NCBI GenBank assembly: GCA_039819285.1
Contig: JBCBSH010000009.1
Coordinates: forward strand, 1-43,021
Direction: 5' to 3'
Source of the DNA: JANQGH01 sp039819285
GTDB lineage: Bacteria; Pseudomonadota; Alphaproteobacteria; DSM-16000; Inquilinaceae
Length of the DNA stretch: 43,021 nt
Below, piece by piece: positions 16,446-24,682 of this stretch. The notes under the pieces are model-generated. The model ran no database searches. It was given only the letters and a program-made list of their open reading frames with translations, and was not told where the DNA came from. The number at the start of each line of letters is the position of its first letter. The stretch's first letter is position 1. A program made the position numbers and the translations under genes.

Positions 16446-17525
16446 ATGCTGTTCGACCTGCCGAGCGACGACGTGCTTTATGACGCGCTTGTCCGCCGCG
16501 ACCCGGCCTATGACGGGTTCGCCTTCGTTGCCGTGAAAAGCACCGGCATCTTCTGTCGACTGGTCTGTCCAGCGCGAAACCCGAAGCGCGAGAACAGCGT
16601 CTTTTACGATTCGGTCGCGGCGTGCCTGGCGGCCGGATACCGTCCGTGCAAGCGATGCCGACCCCTGGCGCCAAGGGGCGAGGCTGACCCGCTCGTCAAA
16701 ACCCTGACCGAGGCGCTGGAGCGCGAACCGGCCCGGCGCTGGCGCGAGACGGATCTGGTCGCTCTCGGCCTTGATCCGTCCACCGTCCGGCGGGCCTTCA
16801 AACGCCATTTCGGCATAACGTTTTTGGATATGGCGCGCCTCAGGCGCCTGGGCAGCGCGTCGAAGACCTTGTCATCGGGCGAACCGGTCATCCAGGCGCA
16901 GTTGGAGGCCGGTTTTGAGTCCGCCAGCGGTTTCCGGGCCGCCTTCGGGCGCCTGCTGGGCCAGCCGCCGGCCGGTTTGCGCGGCCGGGCGTTACTGACG
17001 GCCGACTGGATCGAGACGCCGATCGGCCCGATGGTCGCCGTTGCTGACCGGCACGCGCTGCACCTGCTGGAGTTCTTTGAGCGCAAGGCGCTGCCGGCAG
17101 AACTGAAGCGGCTGCAGGACGTAACCCGATCGGGCATCGCCATCGGGCCGTCTCCGCTGATCGATCAGTTAAGGACCGAGCTTGCTCAGTATTTCGATGG
17201 ACGCTTGGCGGCGTTCTCGGTGCCGCTTGCCCGACAGGGGTCAGACTTCACGCGGCAGGTCTGGGACCGGTTAAGGGCACTGCCGGTGGGCGAGACGCGC
17301 AGCTATTCCGAAATCGCCGACGACATCGGCCGTCCGTCTGCCGTCAGGGCGGTGGCGCGGGCCAACGGCGCCAATCCGATCGCCATTGTCGTGCCCTGCC
17401 ATCGTATCATCGGCGCCAATGGCGACCTGACCGGCTATGGTGGCGGGCTGTGGCGAAAGCGCTGGTTGCTGGAACATGAGCGCCGCGTGGCGGCGCACCG
17501 ACACGACACGAAAATCGCGGGATAG
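16446..17525 (+). CDS. ada: Bifunctional methylphosphotriester/O6-methylguanine-DNA methyltransferase and activator Ada
   Basis: A complete three-domain Ada of 359 residues that repairs alkylated DNA and activates the adaptive response. The N-terminal zinc domain has Cys37, Cys41, Cys68 and Cys71, matching E. coli Cys38/42/69/72; the first accepts methyl from phosphotriesters. An AraC-type helix-turn-helix spans about 80-180. The C-terminal methyltransferase domain has the acceptor Cys318 in PCHR and the asparagine-hinge region RAVARANGAN. All key residues are intact. It starts 53 bases after the Lrp gene, and a lyase gene follows 4 bases after its stop, so those two are probably cotranscribed. 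Confidence 0.95.
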   Translation: MLFDLPSDDVLYDALVRRDPAYDGFAFVAVKSTGIFCRLVCPARNPKRENSVFYDSVAACLAAGYRPCKRCRPLAPRGEADPLVKTLTEALEREPARRWRETDLVALGLDPSTVRRAFKRHFGITFLDMARLRRLGSASKTLSSGEPVIQAQLEAGFESASGFRAAFGRLLGQPPAGLRGRALLTADWIETPIGPMVAVADRHALHLLEFFERKALPAELKRLQDVTRSGIAIGPSPLIDQLRTELAQYFDGRLAAFSVPLARQGSDFTRQVWDRLRALPVGETRSYSEIADDIGRPSAVRAVARANGANPIAIVVPCHRIIGANGDLTGYGGGLWRKRWLLEHERRVAAHRHDTKIAG

Positions 17526-17529
17526 CAGC

Positions 17530-18306
17530 ATGGATCAATCGGAAAAGGCGCGGCAGTTTCACGCCCTGCATGTCAAGGGCGCGCCGCTGGTGCTCTACAA
17601 CATCTGGGATGCGGGCAGCGCTGCCGCCATCGTGAAGGCCGGCGCCCCGGCGGTCGCCACGGGCAGCTGGTCGGTCGCGGCGGCCTTAGGGTTCCAGGAT
17701 GGCGAGGCGGTTCCGCTGGACGTGGTGGAACAGGTCAGCCGGCAGATCGCCGGCGCGGTCGACGTTCCGGTCAGCATCGATTTCGAAGGCGGCTACGCCG
17801 CGGCGCCGGACGCGGTTGCACAAAACGTCGCGCGCATTGTCGGCGCTGGTGCAATCGGCATCAATTTCGAGGATCAAGTCGTCGGCGGTGAAGGCCTCTA
17901 CGGTGTCTCCGACCAATGCGCCCGTATCGCCGCGATCCGAAGCCGGGCGGAGACGCTTGGCGTTCCGCTGTTCATCAACGCGCGGACGGACTTGTTTCTG
18001 AAGCAACCCGACCGATCGCGGCACTCGGATATTCTCGACGAAGCCAAACAGCGCGCCTCGGCCTATCAAGACGCCGGAGCCAGCGGCTTTTTCGCGCCCG
18101 CGCTGGTTGACGAGACGCTGATTGCGGATCTGTGCGCCGCGGCATCGCTGCCCGTGAACATCATGATGATGGGCGGGGCCCCGACCATCGAAAGGCTTGG
18201 CGCGCTCGGCGTGGCCCGCGTCAGCCACGGGCCTGGGCCCTATCGGCAGGCCATGGCGATGCTGACGGAGGACGCCGGAAATGTCTACGCCGCGGCGAGC
18301 GCGTAG
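17530..18306 (+). CDS. Isocitrate lyase/PEP mutase superfamily lyase
   Basis: A 258-residue TIM-barrel enzyme of the ICL/PEPM superfamily (PF13714 type). Magnesium-site residues are visible in DFEGGY at 84-89, and NARTD at 148-152 is conserved in the group. The KKCGH motif of true isocitrate and methylisocitrate lyases is missing, so it is more likely a carbon-carbon or carbon-phosphorus lyase or hydrolase of unassigned substrate. The ATG at 17530 is 4 bases after ada, which suggests cotranscription, though a link to alkylation repair is not obvious. Its last 22 bases overlap the convergent acyltransferase gene. Confidence 0.85.
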   Translation: MDQSEKARQFHALHVKGAPLVLYNIWDAGSAAAIVKAGAPAVATGSWSVAAALGFQDGEAVPLDVVEQVSRQIAGAVDVPVSIDFEGGYAAAPDAVAQNVARIVGAGAIGINFEDQVVGGEGLYGVSDQCARIAAIRSRAETLGVPLFINARTDLFLKQPDRSRHSDILDEAKQRASAYQDAGASGFFAPALVDETLIADLCAAASLPVNIMMMGGAPTIERLGALGVARVSHGPGPYRQAMAMLTEDAGNVYAAASA

Positions 18307-19133
18307 GTCGTTTCGCGCATCACACTTGCGACATCGTCGCCAGCGGTCTTGCTGGCCAACCCGGCCGCGTCGATTGGCTGGCCAAAGACGGCCTCTATGC
18401 GGCGCTTCTTCATGTTGCGCACCTCATGGGCCGCGGCGGCGTGATACAGCAGCGGGCTTAGTCTTCGGCAGGCGCGCCTCAAGCGTGACATCTGGGCGTC
18501 GATAAAGACGGGAACGATCGTGGCGCCGGTTTCTGCCGCAAGCTTGAACGTGGCCTTTTGCCAGGGGCCATCCACGTAAGTGCCCGATGGGGTGCACTCG
18601 CCGTCCGGCCCAGCCGGAAAGGCGACGACCGCGCCGCCGTCATTCAGGTGCCGACGGGCCGTTGCGAAGCTGCGCGCCATGTTTCGCGCGCATTTCGGGC
18701 TGAAGCGACCGGACGGTGACGGCAGGTCGATCGGGATCGACCGATCCGCCACGCTCGGCAATTGCGCCAGCGGGCGGAAGGTAATGAACAGCGCGTCGTT
18801 GCGGATATGGCGGTCAATCAGATGACCGAGAACGGCGGCGTCCGGGATGCCTGTGGGATGGTTGGCGACGAAAACGACGGCACGGTCGCGGGGGATCTGC
18901 GGCAAGGTCTCGCCGATGGCCTCGGCCTCGGCATCCACCAACCGCAAATAGGCGCCCCAAATCGATTCTCCGGGCTTCATCTCCGCGTGCGCCTTGCGGC
19001 TCAGCCGCGCATAGAACCATGCGCCGAACAAGGCCTCTAGCGAACGAAAGAAGTGGCGAAACGCCCAAGGGTCGTCCGGCATGGCGAACGACACCCGATA
19101 GTCCCGCAGACTGACTTGATTTGGTACAGCCAC
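18285..19133 (-). CDS. Lysophospholipid acyltransferase-like protein
   Basis: A protein of 282 residues of the glycerolipid acyltransferase (PlsC-like) superfamily, near the hemolysin/OlsA branch. The catalytic His-Asp motif is NHPTGIPD at 91-98, and FPAGPDGE at 172-179 takes the place of the second conserved block. The stretch KATFKLAAETGATIVPVFI is typical of the third. Transfer of an acyl group from ACP or CoA to a lyso-lipid or amino-lipid is expected. It has no strongly hydrophobic segment, so it probably binds the membrane peripherally. It stands alone, and a palindrome CCAATTGG lies at 19153-19160, about 20 bases upstream of the ATG. Confidence 0.8.
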   Translation of the reverse strand: MAVPNQVSLRDYRVSFAMPDDPWAFRHFFRSLEALFGAWFYARLSRKAHAEMKPGESIWGAYLRLVDAEAEAIGETLPQIPRDRAVVFVANHPTGIPDAAVLGHLIDRHIRNDALFITFRPLAQLPSVADRSIPIDLPSPSGRFSPKCARNMARSFATARRHLNDGGAVVAFPAGPDGECTPSGTYVDGPWQKATFKLAAETGATIVPVFIDAQMSRLRRACRRLSPLLYHAAAAHEVRNMKKRRIEAVFGQPIDAAGLASKTAGDDVASVMRETTYALAAA

Positions 19134-19368
19134 CAGAACCTCCCTTGTCTGACCAATTGGCAGATTAAGGGAAATCAGCTTGAGATATCAATTTTAAAGT
19201 GTGATCAGACGGGTGATTTCAGCCGGCTTGCTCTTTTGAGTCGTTGGAGAATCGTTCAGTAGCCGTATGCGTTGTTTGGAATAGGGGTCTCCAGTCGGCG
19301 CCCAGGACCCCGACGATCGATCTGGGCGTGAAGCTGGCAAGACGATCGTGCGGACCGTCCGCCGGACG

Positions 19369-19710
19369 TCATTCGGACAGCTGATCGAATGCCTCAAGGG
19401 CCTCGGCGCCATAAACGGAGGACGGGCCGCCGCCCATCTCGACCGCCACGCCGATCACGTCCAGCACCTCGTCGCGCGTCGCGCCATACTTGATGACCGC
19501 GCGCACGTGAAAGGAAAGACAGCCCTCGCACCGGATCGCAATGGCGATCGCCAGCGCGATCAGCTCCTTGGTCTTCTTGTCCAAGGCGGCATCCTTGCCC
19601 GCCTCGCGCACCAGGCCGCGAAAGGCGCGCATGGTGTCCGGCGCGGCCTTGAACAGGGCGGCACTGCGGGCGTCGACATCCTTGGAAAACTGGACCCAGT
19701 CCTTGCTCAT
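19369..19710 (-). CDS. Carboxymuconolactone decarboxylase (AhpD-like) family protein
   Basis: A 113-residue cytosolic protein of the CMD/AhpD family. E49, Cys61, Cys64 and His68 (CEGCLSFH) reproduce the E-x11-CxxC-x3-H arrangement of the redox-active AhpD-like members, which act as alkylhydroperoxidases or disulfide reductases rather than decarboxylases. AAGGAAGGAA lies about 8 bases before the ATG at 19710. It has no close partner in the same direction. The 235-base gap to the acyltransferase gene contains no gene I can support. Confidence 0.88.
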   Translation of the reverse strand: MSKDWVQFSKDVDARSAALFKAAPDTMRAFRGLVREAGKDAALDKKTKELIALAIAIAIRCEGCLSFHVRAVIKYGATRDEVLDVIGVAVEMGGGPSSVYGAEALEAFDQLSE

Positions 19711-19918
19711 AGTCGGTGTTCCTTCCTTTTCGAGGCGGCGTTGCCGTCAATTGTCATCGCTGACTCTGGGCAAGATAGCGACGTCGGCGCCGCCTGACGA
19801 TGGCGGCACATCGTCCGCGACGAACCGCGTCGCCCACATCGACGGCATGACGAGCTTGAGCGCGTAGAGCAAGCTTGGCACGATAGTGTATGCCCGAGCC
19901 GCATGAGAGGAGCCGACG

Positions 19919-21133
19919 ATGCAATTAACCCGTTGCGCAGCGTTCATCCTGGCCGCCGTGGCAGGTCTGCTCGCAACCGGATTGGCCGCGCAGACGCCGG
20001 GATCGGACTGCAGCGGGCCCTGTGTGTGGGAGCGGAGCTATGGCGACGGCGGCCCGCCGTTGCGTGGCGGGACAGTCTACATGCTCGCTGACGGACTGCC
20101 ATTGTCCGACGGCGACGCGATTGTCGTCGGCAGCCGAATGGCTCGTGATCGCGAGATCTGGCTGACCCGCCTGGACGAGACCGGAGCCGATCGTTGGGAG
20201 GCGACGGCCCCCGGCATTGCCTGCGCCAGCGCATCCATCGACGACGGCGTTGCCGTGTTGACGGAGGATGCCGTGTCCGGAAGCGACTATGGCGTGCTTG
20301 CCTTCGGCACCGACGGGTCGCAAGCCAACGTCGAAATCGGCCTCGACTTTGATGCCTACGGCATCGCCGCAGACGGCCAGGGCGGCTTTGTCGTCATCGG
20401 TGGCACTTGGGAAGGGCCGACAGTGGTGGCCTTCGATGCCAATGGCGATCAGCGCTGGGCCTGGCTGGGTGATGTGTCCGGCATCGCGCGGGCGGTCGCC
20501 GCGTTGCCGGAGGGCGGCATGGCCGTGCTCGGCGTTGGCGCCGGCGGCAGTGCCGAGGAGCCGGTCTGGTTGGCCACTTTGGACGATGCTGGCGCGCAAA
20601 CGCAGATCCTTGAGATCGGCCTGGTTGGGTTCGCTTCGTCGCGCCCTTGCGAAGGCGCGGGCAGACGTTGGTCTGTCAACATCTTGGGCGACGATCTGTT
20701 GGCGGGTTATCTCGGCGAAGACGCCCAAAGCGGCCAGTTGATCACAACCATCGCCCGTATAGCCGCCGACGGCACTGTCGTGTGGCACCAGAGCCATCCA
20801 TCCTCGACCGTTGACGGGGCGCAAGGCAGCCTCGACGAAATCACCGGCGTCTCGGTCACCCGGCAAGGCAACCCGATGATCGCGGGCTTTCGCGACGGGC
20901 CGGAGGGAAGCGGCACCGGCTTCGTCGCCGGTTGGGACGGCGACGGCAACGAGATCTGGCGCGTCGACCTTCGCCGCCCGGACCAGGATGGTTGGGTCGA
21001 ATTCCCCGTGTTGGGCGCACCGGCGGAAACTGCTGACGGTGGCGTGTTGGCCGTGATGACCGACGGATTGCTCTTCATGACATCGATCCGCGCCTATGCC
21101 TTCCAGCTCCAGCCGGATGGCCGTCAGCCCTAG
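19919..21133 (+). CDS. Exported protein with beta-propeller-like repeats, function unknown
   Basis: A 404-residue protein with a signal peptide (hydrophobic 8-22, probable cleavage after GLAA at about 24), so periplasmic or secreted. It contains recurring blade-like motifs in which Asp/Gly precede a Trp: DETGADRW, DANGDQRW, AADGTVVW and DGDGNEIW, spaced through the protein. This pattern suggests a beta-propeller of the PQQ/WD type. No catalytic motif is recognised. The ATG at 19919 has GAGGAG about 9 bases upstream. It is a single gene, convergent with the small gene at 21164. Confidence 0.75.
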   Translation: MQLTRCAAFILAAVAGLLATGLAAQTPGSDCSGPCVWERSYGDGGPPLRGGTVYMLADGLPLSDGDAIVVGSRMARDREIWLTRLDETGADRWEATAPGIACASASIDDGVAVLTEDAVSGSDYGVLAFGTDGSQANVEIGLDFDAYGIAADGQGGFVVIGGTWEGPTVVAFDANGDQRWAWLGDVSGIARAVAALPEGGMAVLGVGAGGSAEEPVWLATLDDAGAQTQILEIGLVGFASSRPCEGAGRRWSVNILGDDLLAGYLGEDAQSGQLITTIARIAADGTVVWHQSHPSSTVDGAQGSLDEITGVSVTRQGNPMIAGFRDGPEGSGTGFVAGWDGDGNEIWRVDLRRPDQDGWVEFPVLGAPAETADGGVLAVMTDGLLFMTSIRAYAFQLQPDGRQP

Positions 21134-21163
21134 GCGCTGTCGATACGGGAAGTTCCGTCGCGT

Positions 21164-21385
21164 CTACTCCGCCGGTTTGCGCGCCAGATCGTACCGGTCG
21201 CGCAGCCAGGCGGCGATCCGCTCGGCGATCTGTCGCGCCTCGTCCTCCGACTTCACGCGCGGGTTGGTGCGCCGTCGATGGCCGCCGCCGACGCCGCGCA
21301 TGACCAGTTCGATACCGAACTGCAGATCGTCATGGCCCGCGCCTCCGTTGCGCGGCGGGCCGGCAAGGGTCTGGTGACTGCTCAT
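21164..21385 (-). CDS. Small hypothetical protein, 73 residues
   Basis: A short, strongly charged protein with a Gly/His/Arg-rich middle (GVGGGHRRR) and a helical C-terminus (EARQIAERIAAWLRDRYDLA). The ATG at 21385 has no clear ribosome site. I do not recognise a family. It is kept because it fills an otherwise gene-free interval and has an amphipathic helix and normal codon bias; it could still be spurious. Confidence 0.45.
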   Translation of the reverse strand: MSSHQTLAGPPRNGGAGHDDLQFGIELVMRGVGGGHRRRTNPRVKSEDEARQIAERIAAWLRDRYDLARKPAE

Positions 21386-21452
21386 GCGCGATCATGGGCA
21401 TATATTCTTATTGTGAGTCAAGCGCCGAGGCGCTGTGGATCGCGGTGACGCT

Positions 21453-22151
21453 TTAGTCGTGGTCTGCCGGGAAGAAGGCGGCGATCGAGGCCGTTCCGGT
21501 ATCGATCCCGTACACCAAATAGCGCTGTTCGAATGTCACGCCGCCCTCGTCGTACTGGATCGGCAGGCTAATGCCCCGTTCGTGCAGTGCATCGGCGACG
21601 GCGGACACGGCGTTTTCGCCACCGGCGACCATATACCCGCAAAAGCCGTGCTGCAGCGGTGCGAAGTCGCTCCCAGAATATTCCATCATCGACATGCAGT
21701 GCTCAAAATCATCGAGAAACGTGGCCGCGAAGTCCTGAACCGTGTCGTAGCCGACGATCCGGTCCGACGGCCCGTATCCGCCGGCGCTCAGCAGCAGAGT
21801 CGCCAGGTCGACCGGCGGACGCTCGTCGTCAAGCGAGCGTAGCAGCAGGTCATAGACGAACAGGTCGGCGCTCTCGCCGGACCCGACATAGTTCTCATAG
21901 ATCATGTCCAGCGCCCAGACAGACGGTCCGGCGCTGGGGAAACCATCGACCGAAAAACGGCAGCCACCGCCATCGGCGTCCCGGCTGATCACGACAATCG
22001 ATCGATCGTGCGCCCCCAATTGCGACGCGCCGCCATTGTCTATCTGACAGACGAATTCCATGGCTGAAGCCTGCTGCGTATCGGGCAGGGACAGTACGGA
22101 AAAAAGGGCGACCGCCAACGGGGCCGCCGCATGCCTCGGGCGCAAAACCAT
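21453..22151 (-). CDS. Exported protein of unknown function
   Basis: A 232-residue protein with a signal peptide: basic start, hydrophobic 11-22, likely cleavage after QASA at about 30. The mature part is acidic and contains four cysteines (in FVCQ, GGGCRF, FEHCMSM and HGFCGYM) that could form two disulfides in the periplasm. I recognise no domain. Stretches such as RSIVVISRDADGGGCRF suggest beta structure. It is monocistronic; the 246 bases upstream hold no supported gene. Confidence 0.7.
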   Translation of the reverse strand: MVLRPRHAAAPLAVALFSVLSLPDTQQASAMEFVCQIDNGGASQLGAHDRSIVVISRDADGGGCRFSVDGFPSAGPSVWALDMIYENYVGSGESADLFVYDLLLRSLDDERPPVDLATLLLSAGGYGPSDRIVGYDTVQDFAATFLDDFEHCMSMMEYSGSDFAPLQHGFCGYMVAGGENAVSAVADALHERGISLPIQYDEGGVTFEQRYLVYGIDTGTASIAAFFPADHD

Positions 22152-22397
22152 CGCGATTATCCTTGACGATCCGCTTGATCTATCGCCAGTGATGCCATGT
22201 CGCCGTCAAGCAAGCGTCACTTGGCATCGATACGATCCGTGCCATCAAGGCATGACGCCGATTCGCCGCCGTGCGCTGTGTCTGTCTGAGATCGCACATG
22301 GTTTGGCCGTCACGGCAAGGCCCTGGGGCGCAACTGGGCCGGTCTCGATCCCATTCCGCGTCCGACAGTCAAGGGCGGCGTCGATGACGAGAAGTGG

Positions 22398-23207
22398 CTA
22401 ATGCAGCATTCCGCCCAGGATTTCCTCAATGGCCTGGACAACCGCTTTTGATTTCTCGGCATCAAGCGCGTCGGGATGGGGCGGCGCGAAGCGGCCGGCG
22501 TCATTGTCGAAGTATTGGCCTGAGGCATCGGCGAACGCCTCTTCCAAGGCGGCGCGCGTCAGAATGTCGGCACCGATGCGGATGTCGCCACCGGCCGCTC
22601 CAAAGCCCTCCTTCACCATCTTGGTGCCGAGCATCGAGCCTGGATTGACTGCGACGATCACGGGGCCGTCCGGCCCAAGCGCTTGGCCCATCTGGCGCGA
22701 CCACATGGTCAGTGCCAGCTTGCTTTGCGCATAGGCCGGCATGTCGGCCAGCTTGACCTGCCCCCTAAGCGCCCGCAGGTCGACCGGCGACTGCGCGGCG
22801 GAGGACAGGTTGATCACCCGCCCATCCTTGTCGAGAAGGGGCAGCAGGCGTTGCGTCAGCAGGTACGGCGCGAGCGTATTGACCACAAACCGGATATCGA
22901 GCCCGTCCTCAGTGGTCACATTGGGCGTCTTCAAGACGCCGGCATTGTTGATCAGCACGTCCAGCTTGTCGTGCTTGGCGGCGACCGCATTGGCGAGCGT
23001 CTCGACCTCGTCTATGCGGGAGAGATCGGCCAGATAGGCTTGGATCGCGCGGTCGTCGGAGGCGCCTGCCAGCGCCTCTTGCGCCTCGGCCAGCTTTGCC
23101 GGATTGCGCCCATGCAACAGCACATCGTGACCCGCCGAAACCAGCATCTTCGCCGTTTCCAGCCCAATGCCGTCGGTCGCGCCGGTGATCAGGATGGTCT
23201 TCTTCAT
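22398..23207 (-). CDS. SDR-family oxidoreductase (retinol-dehydrogenase-like)
   Basis: A 269-residue short-chain dehydrogenase. The NAD(P) motif TGATDGIG lies at 8-15, NNAG at 87-90, and the catalytic S136, Y159 and K163 (YAQSK) are present. The wide substrate loop after residue 165 and the overall pattern resemble retinol dehydrogenase or WW-domain-oxidoreductase-type SDRs, whose bacterial substrates are mostly unknown. The ATG is at 23207. It lies 61 bases downstream of the DUF1330 gene in the same direction, probably as one operon controlled by the divergent LysR regulator. Confidence 0.88.
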   Translation of the reverse strand: MKKTILITGATDGIGLETAKMLVSAGHDVLLHGRNPAKLAEAQEALAGASDDRAIQAYLADLSRIDEVETLANAVAAKHDKLDVLINNAGVLKTPNVTTEDGLDIRFVVNTLAPYLLTQRLLPLLDKDGRVINLSSAAQSPVDLRALRGQVKLADMPAYAQSKLALTMWSRQMGQALGPDGPVIVAVNPGSMLGTKMVKEGFGAAGGDIRIGADILTRAALEEAFADASGQYFDNDAGRFAPPHPDALDAEKSKAVVQAIEEILGGMLH

Positions 23208-23268
23208 GGTTTCGATACCTTGAGTTGCAATCCGGCGTCAGTCAGGGCGCTTGGGTCGATAGCCGACC

Positions 23269-23571
23269 TCAAGCCAGGTCGTCCTTGCCCTCGATCAGGA
23301 AGTGATGGCTGTTCGAGCCGGCGGTCCTGGCCTTGAGGTGGGGCAGATAGTCGGGATCGGCCATGAAGGCCTCGGCCGCTTCCTTGGAAGGCCATTCGAT
23401 GATGATCCTGAGCGCCGCGCCTTCGCCCTCACCTTCAAGGCGGCTGTGACTGGCGGTCCGGGCGAGATACCTCCCGCCATGCTGGGCCACCAGCCGGTTG
23501 GCGGGACCGATATAGTCCGCGATCCACGCCTCGGTGGTGGGGGTGACGGCAAGAACTGAGTAGTACGCCAT
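23269..23571 (-). CDS. DUF1330 family protein
   Basis: A 100-residue dimeric alpha/beta (ferredoxin-like) protein. MAYYSVLAV at the start, YIGPANRLVAQHGGRYLAR and IIEWPSKEAAEAFMADPDY match the DUF1330 pattern, including the paired aromatic and glycine positions. Function is unknown for the family. The frame is open for 32 codons more, but the ATG at 23571 gives the family start. It is the first gene of a unit with the SDR and is divergent from lysR. Confidence 0.87.
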   Translation of the reverse strand: MAYYSVLAVTPTTEAWIADYIGPANRLVAQHGGRYLARTASHSRLEGEGEGAALRIIIEWPSKEAAEAFMADPDYLPHLKARTAGSNSHHFLIEGKDDLA

Positions 23572-23694
23572 AGTCGGGTTTCGCCTCTTAATCTTGGGGT
23601 CGAGTGCCTCAGTGTCCAAGAGGCCAATCAAAATGTATTGCTTGAAACACCGATATAAACTCCGCAATCATGACTTCATAATTCGAAAATTGGA

Positions 23695-23700
23695 TATAAT
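23695..23700 (+). promoter_or_regulatory. TATAAT just before the LysR start codon
   Basis: A consensus -10 hexamer ends 3 bases before the ATG at 23704. ATGACT at 23670-23675 is a weak -35 with a 19-base spacer. If used, transcription would begin at or within the start codon, giving a leaderless mRNA. A TTC-N7-GAA half-symmetric element overlaps it (23675-23687), where LysR could bind. Confidence 0.3.
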
Positions 23701-23703
23701 CGG

Positions 23704-24612
23704 ATGGATACGGACAGCGTTCGACTCTTCGTTCTCGCAGCGGAGAAGCTGAACATCAGTGCGGCCGGTCGGGCGCTCGGTATGGCCCCTGCTGTCGCCA
23801 GCGCCCGGCTCGCGAAGCTGGAAAAGGGCCTGGGCGCCGACTTGTTGCACCGTTCGACCCGCAAGGTCGCTTTGTCGCTGGAAGGTGCGGAGTTTCTGCC
23901 GTTCGCCAGGGAGATGCTGGCACAGGAAACGGCGGCCCGCGCTGCCTTGGGTCTGGAAAGCCCGACCGTGACAGGCACCTTGCGCTTCGCCGCGCCGAGC
24001 ACCTTCGCGCAGCTCTACATCGCCCCGCTATTGCCGGAATTTCTGGAGCGGCATCCGGGTATCAGCCTCGATCTGCGGCTGTCCGATACCCAGTTCGACT
24101 TGATCGAGGGCAGTTTCGACCTGGCTTTGCGCAACACGCCGCTTGAGGACAGCAGCCTGAAGGGCCGCAAACTGGCCGACGACAGGCGCATCCTGTGCGC
24201 AGCGCCCAGCTATCTCGATCAACACGGCATACCGCAACACCCTGACGATCTGTCGGCCCACCGTCTGATTGCCTTTAAGGATGCGGCGCCCAAACCGCTG
24301 ATTGGCCGCAATGGGGCCGCTGGCGTCTTCGACCCGGGCCAGGCCGGATGCCGTCTTGTTCTGGATGACGGCCTGAGCCAGAAGGTCGCGACGATCGCCG
24401 GGGCCGGCATCTCGACAAACTCGCTTTGGAGTGTTCACCGGGAAATCACCGACGGCACTTTGGTGCGCGTCTTGCCGGACTTCGAGGTCGATGATCGATC
24501 TGTGCTCTGGCTCGTCTATCCAAAGTCCAACGTTCTCACAGCCAAGGTTCGGACGCTCATTGACTTCCTGTTGGACAAGGTCGGCAGAACCCCCGCCTGG
24601 ATTCGGTCTTGA
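23704..24612 (+). CDS. LysR-family transcriptional regulator
   Basis: A 302-residue regulator. The winged helix-turn-helix is at residues 1-60 (LNISAAGRALGMAPAVASAR for the recognition region), followed by a periplasmic-binding-protein-like effector domain. The sequence belongs to the large group that controls neighbouring oxidoreductases, with TGTLRFAAPSTF starting the effector domain and LLHRSTRKVALS ending the DNA-binding part. It is divergent from the DUF1330-SDR pair with 132 bases between, and is their likely regulator. No ribosome site precedes the ATG. Confidence 0.9.
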   Translation: MDTDSVRLFVLAAEKLNISAAGRALGMAPAVASARLAKLEKGLGADLLHRSTRKVALSLEGAEFLPFAREMLAQETAARAALGLESPTVTGTLRFAAPSTFAQLYIAPLLPEFLERHPGISLDLRLSDTQFDLIEGSFDLALRNTPLEDSSLKGRKLADDRRILCAAPSYLDQHGIPQHPDDLSAHRLIAFKDAAPKPLIGRNGAAGVFDPGQAGCRLVLDDGLSQKVATIAGAGISTNSLWSVHREITDGTLVRVLPDFEVDDRSVLWLVYPKSNVLTAKVRTLIDFLLDKVGRTPAWIRS

Positions 24613-24682
24613 TCGCAACGGTCGGATCGCTGCAATTTGCCGCCGACGAATAACCGTCTCCCGTAAAAATTTGGAGCGAGTG

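Noticed and set aside
19153..19160. CCAATTGG palindrome before the acyltransferase gene
   Set aside because: It is only eight bases, and the outer arms are out of register; kept as a remark in the gene entry only.
19747..19875. Small minus-strand frame ending GGADVAILPRVSDDN
   Set aside because: Composition is protein-like, but there is no ribosome site and no recognisable family; it overlaps the leader of the next gene.
22291..22451. Short plus-strand frame ending in QDFLNGLDNRF
   Set aside because: It has no start codon with a ribosome site, and its 3' end is antisense to the SDR gene.
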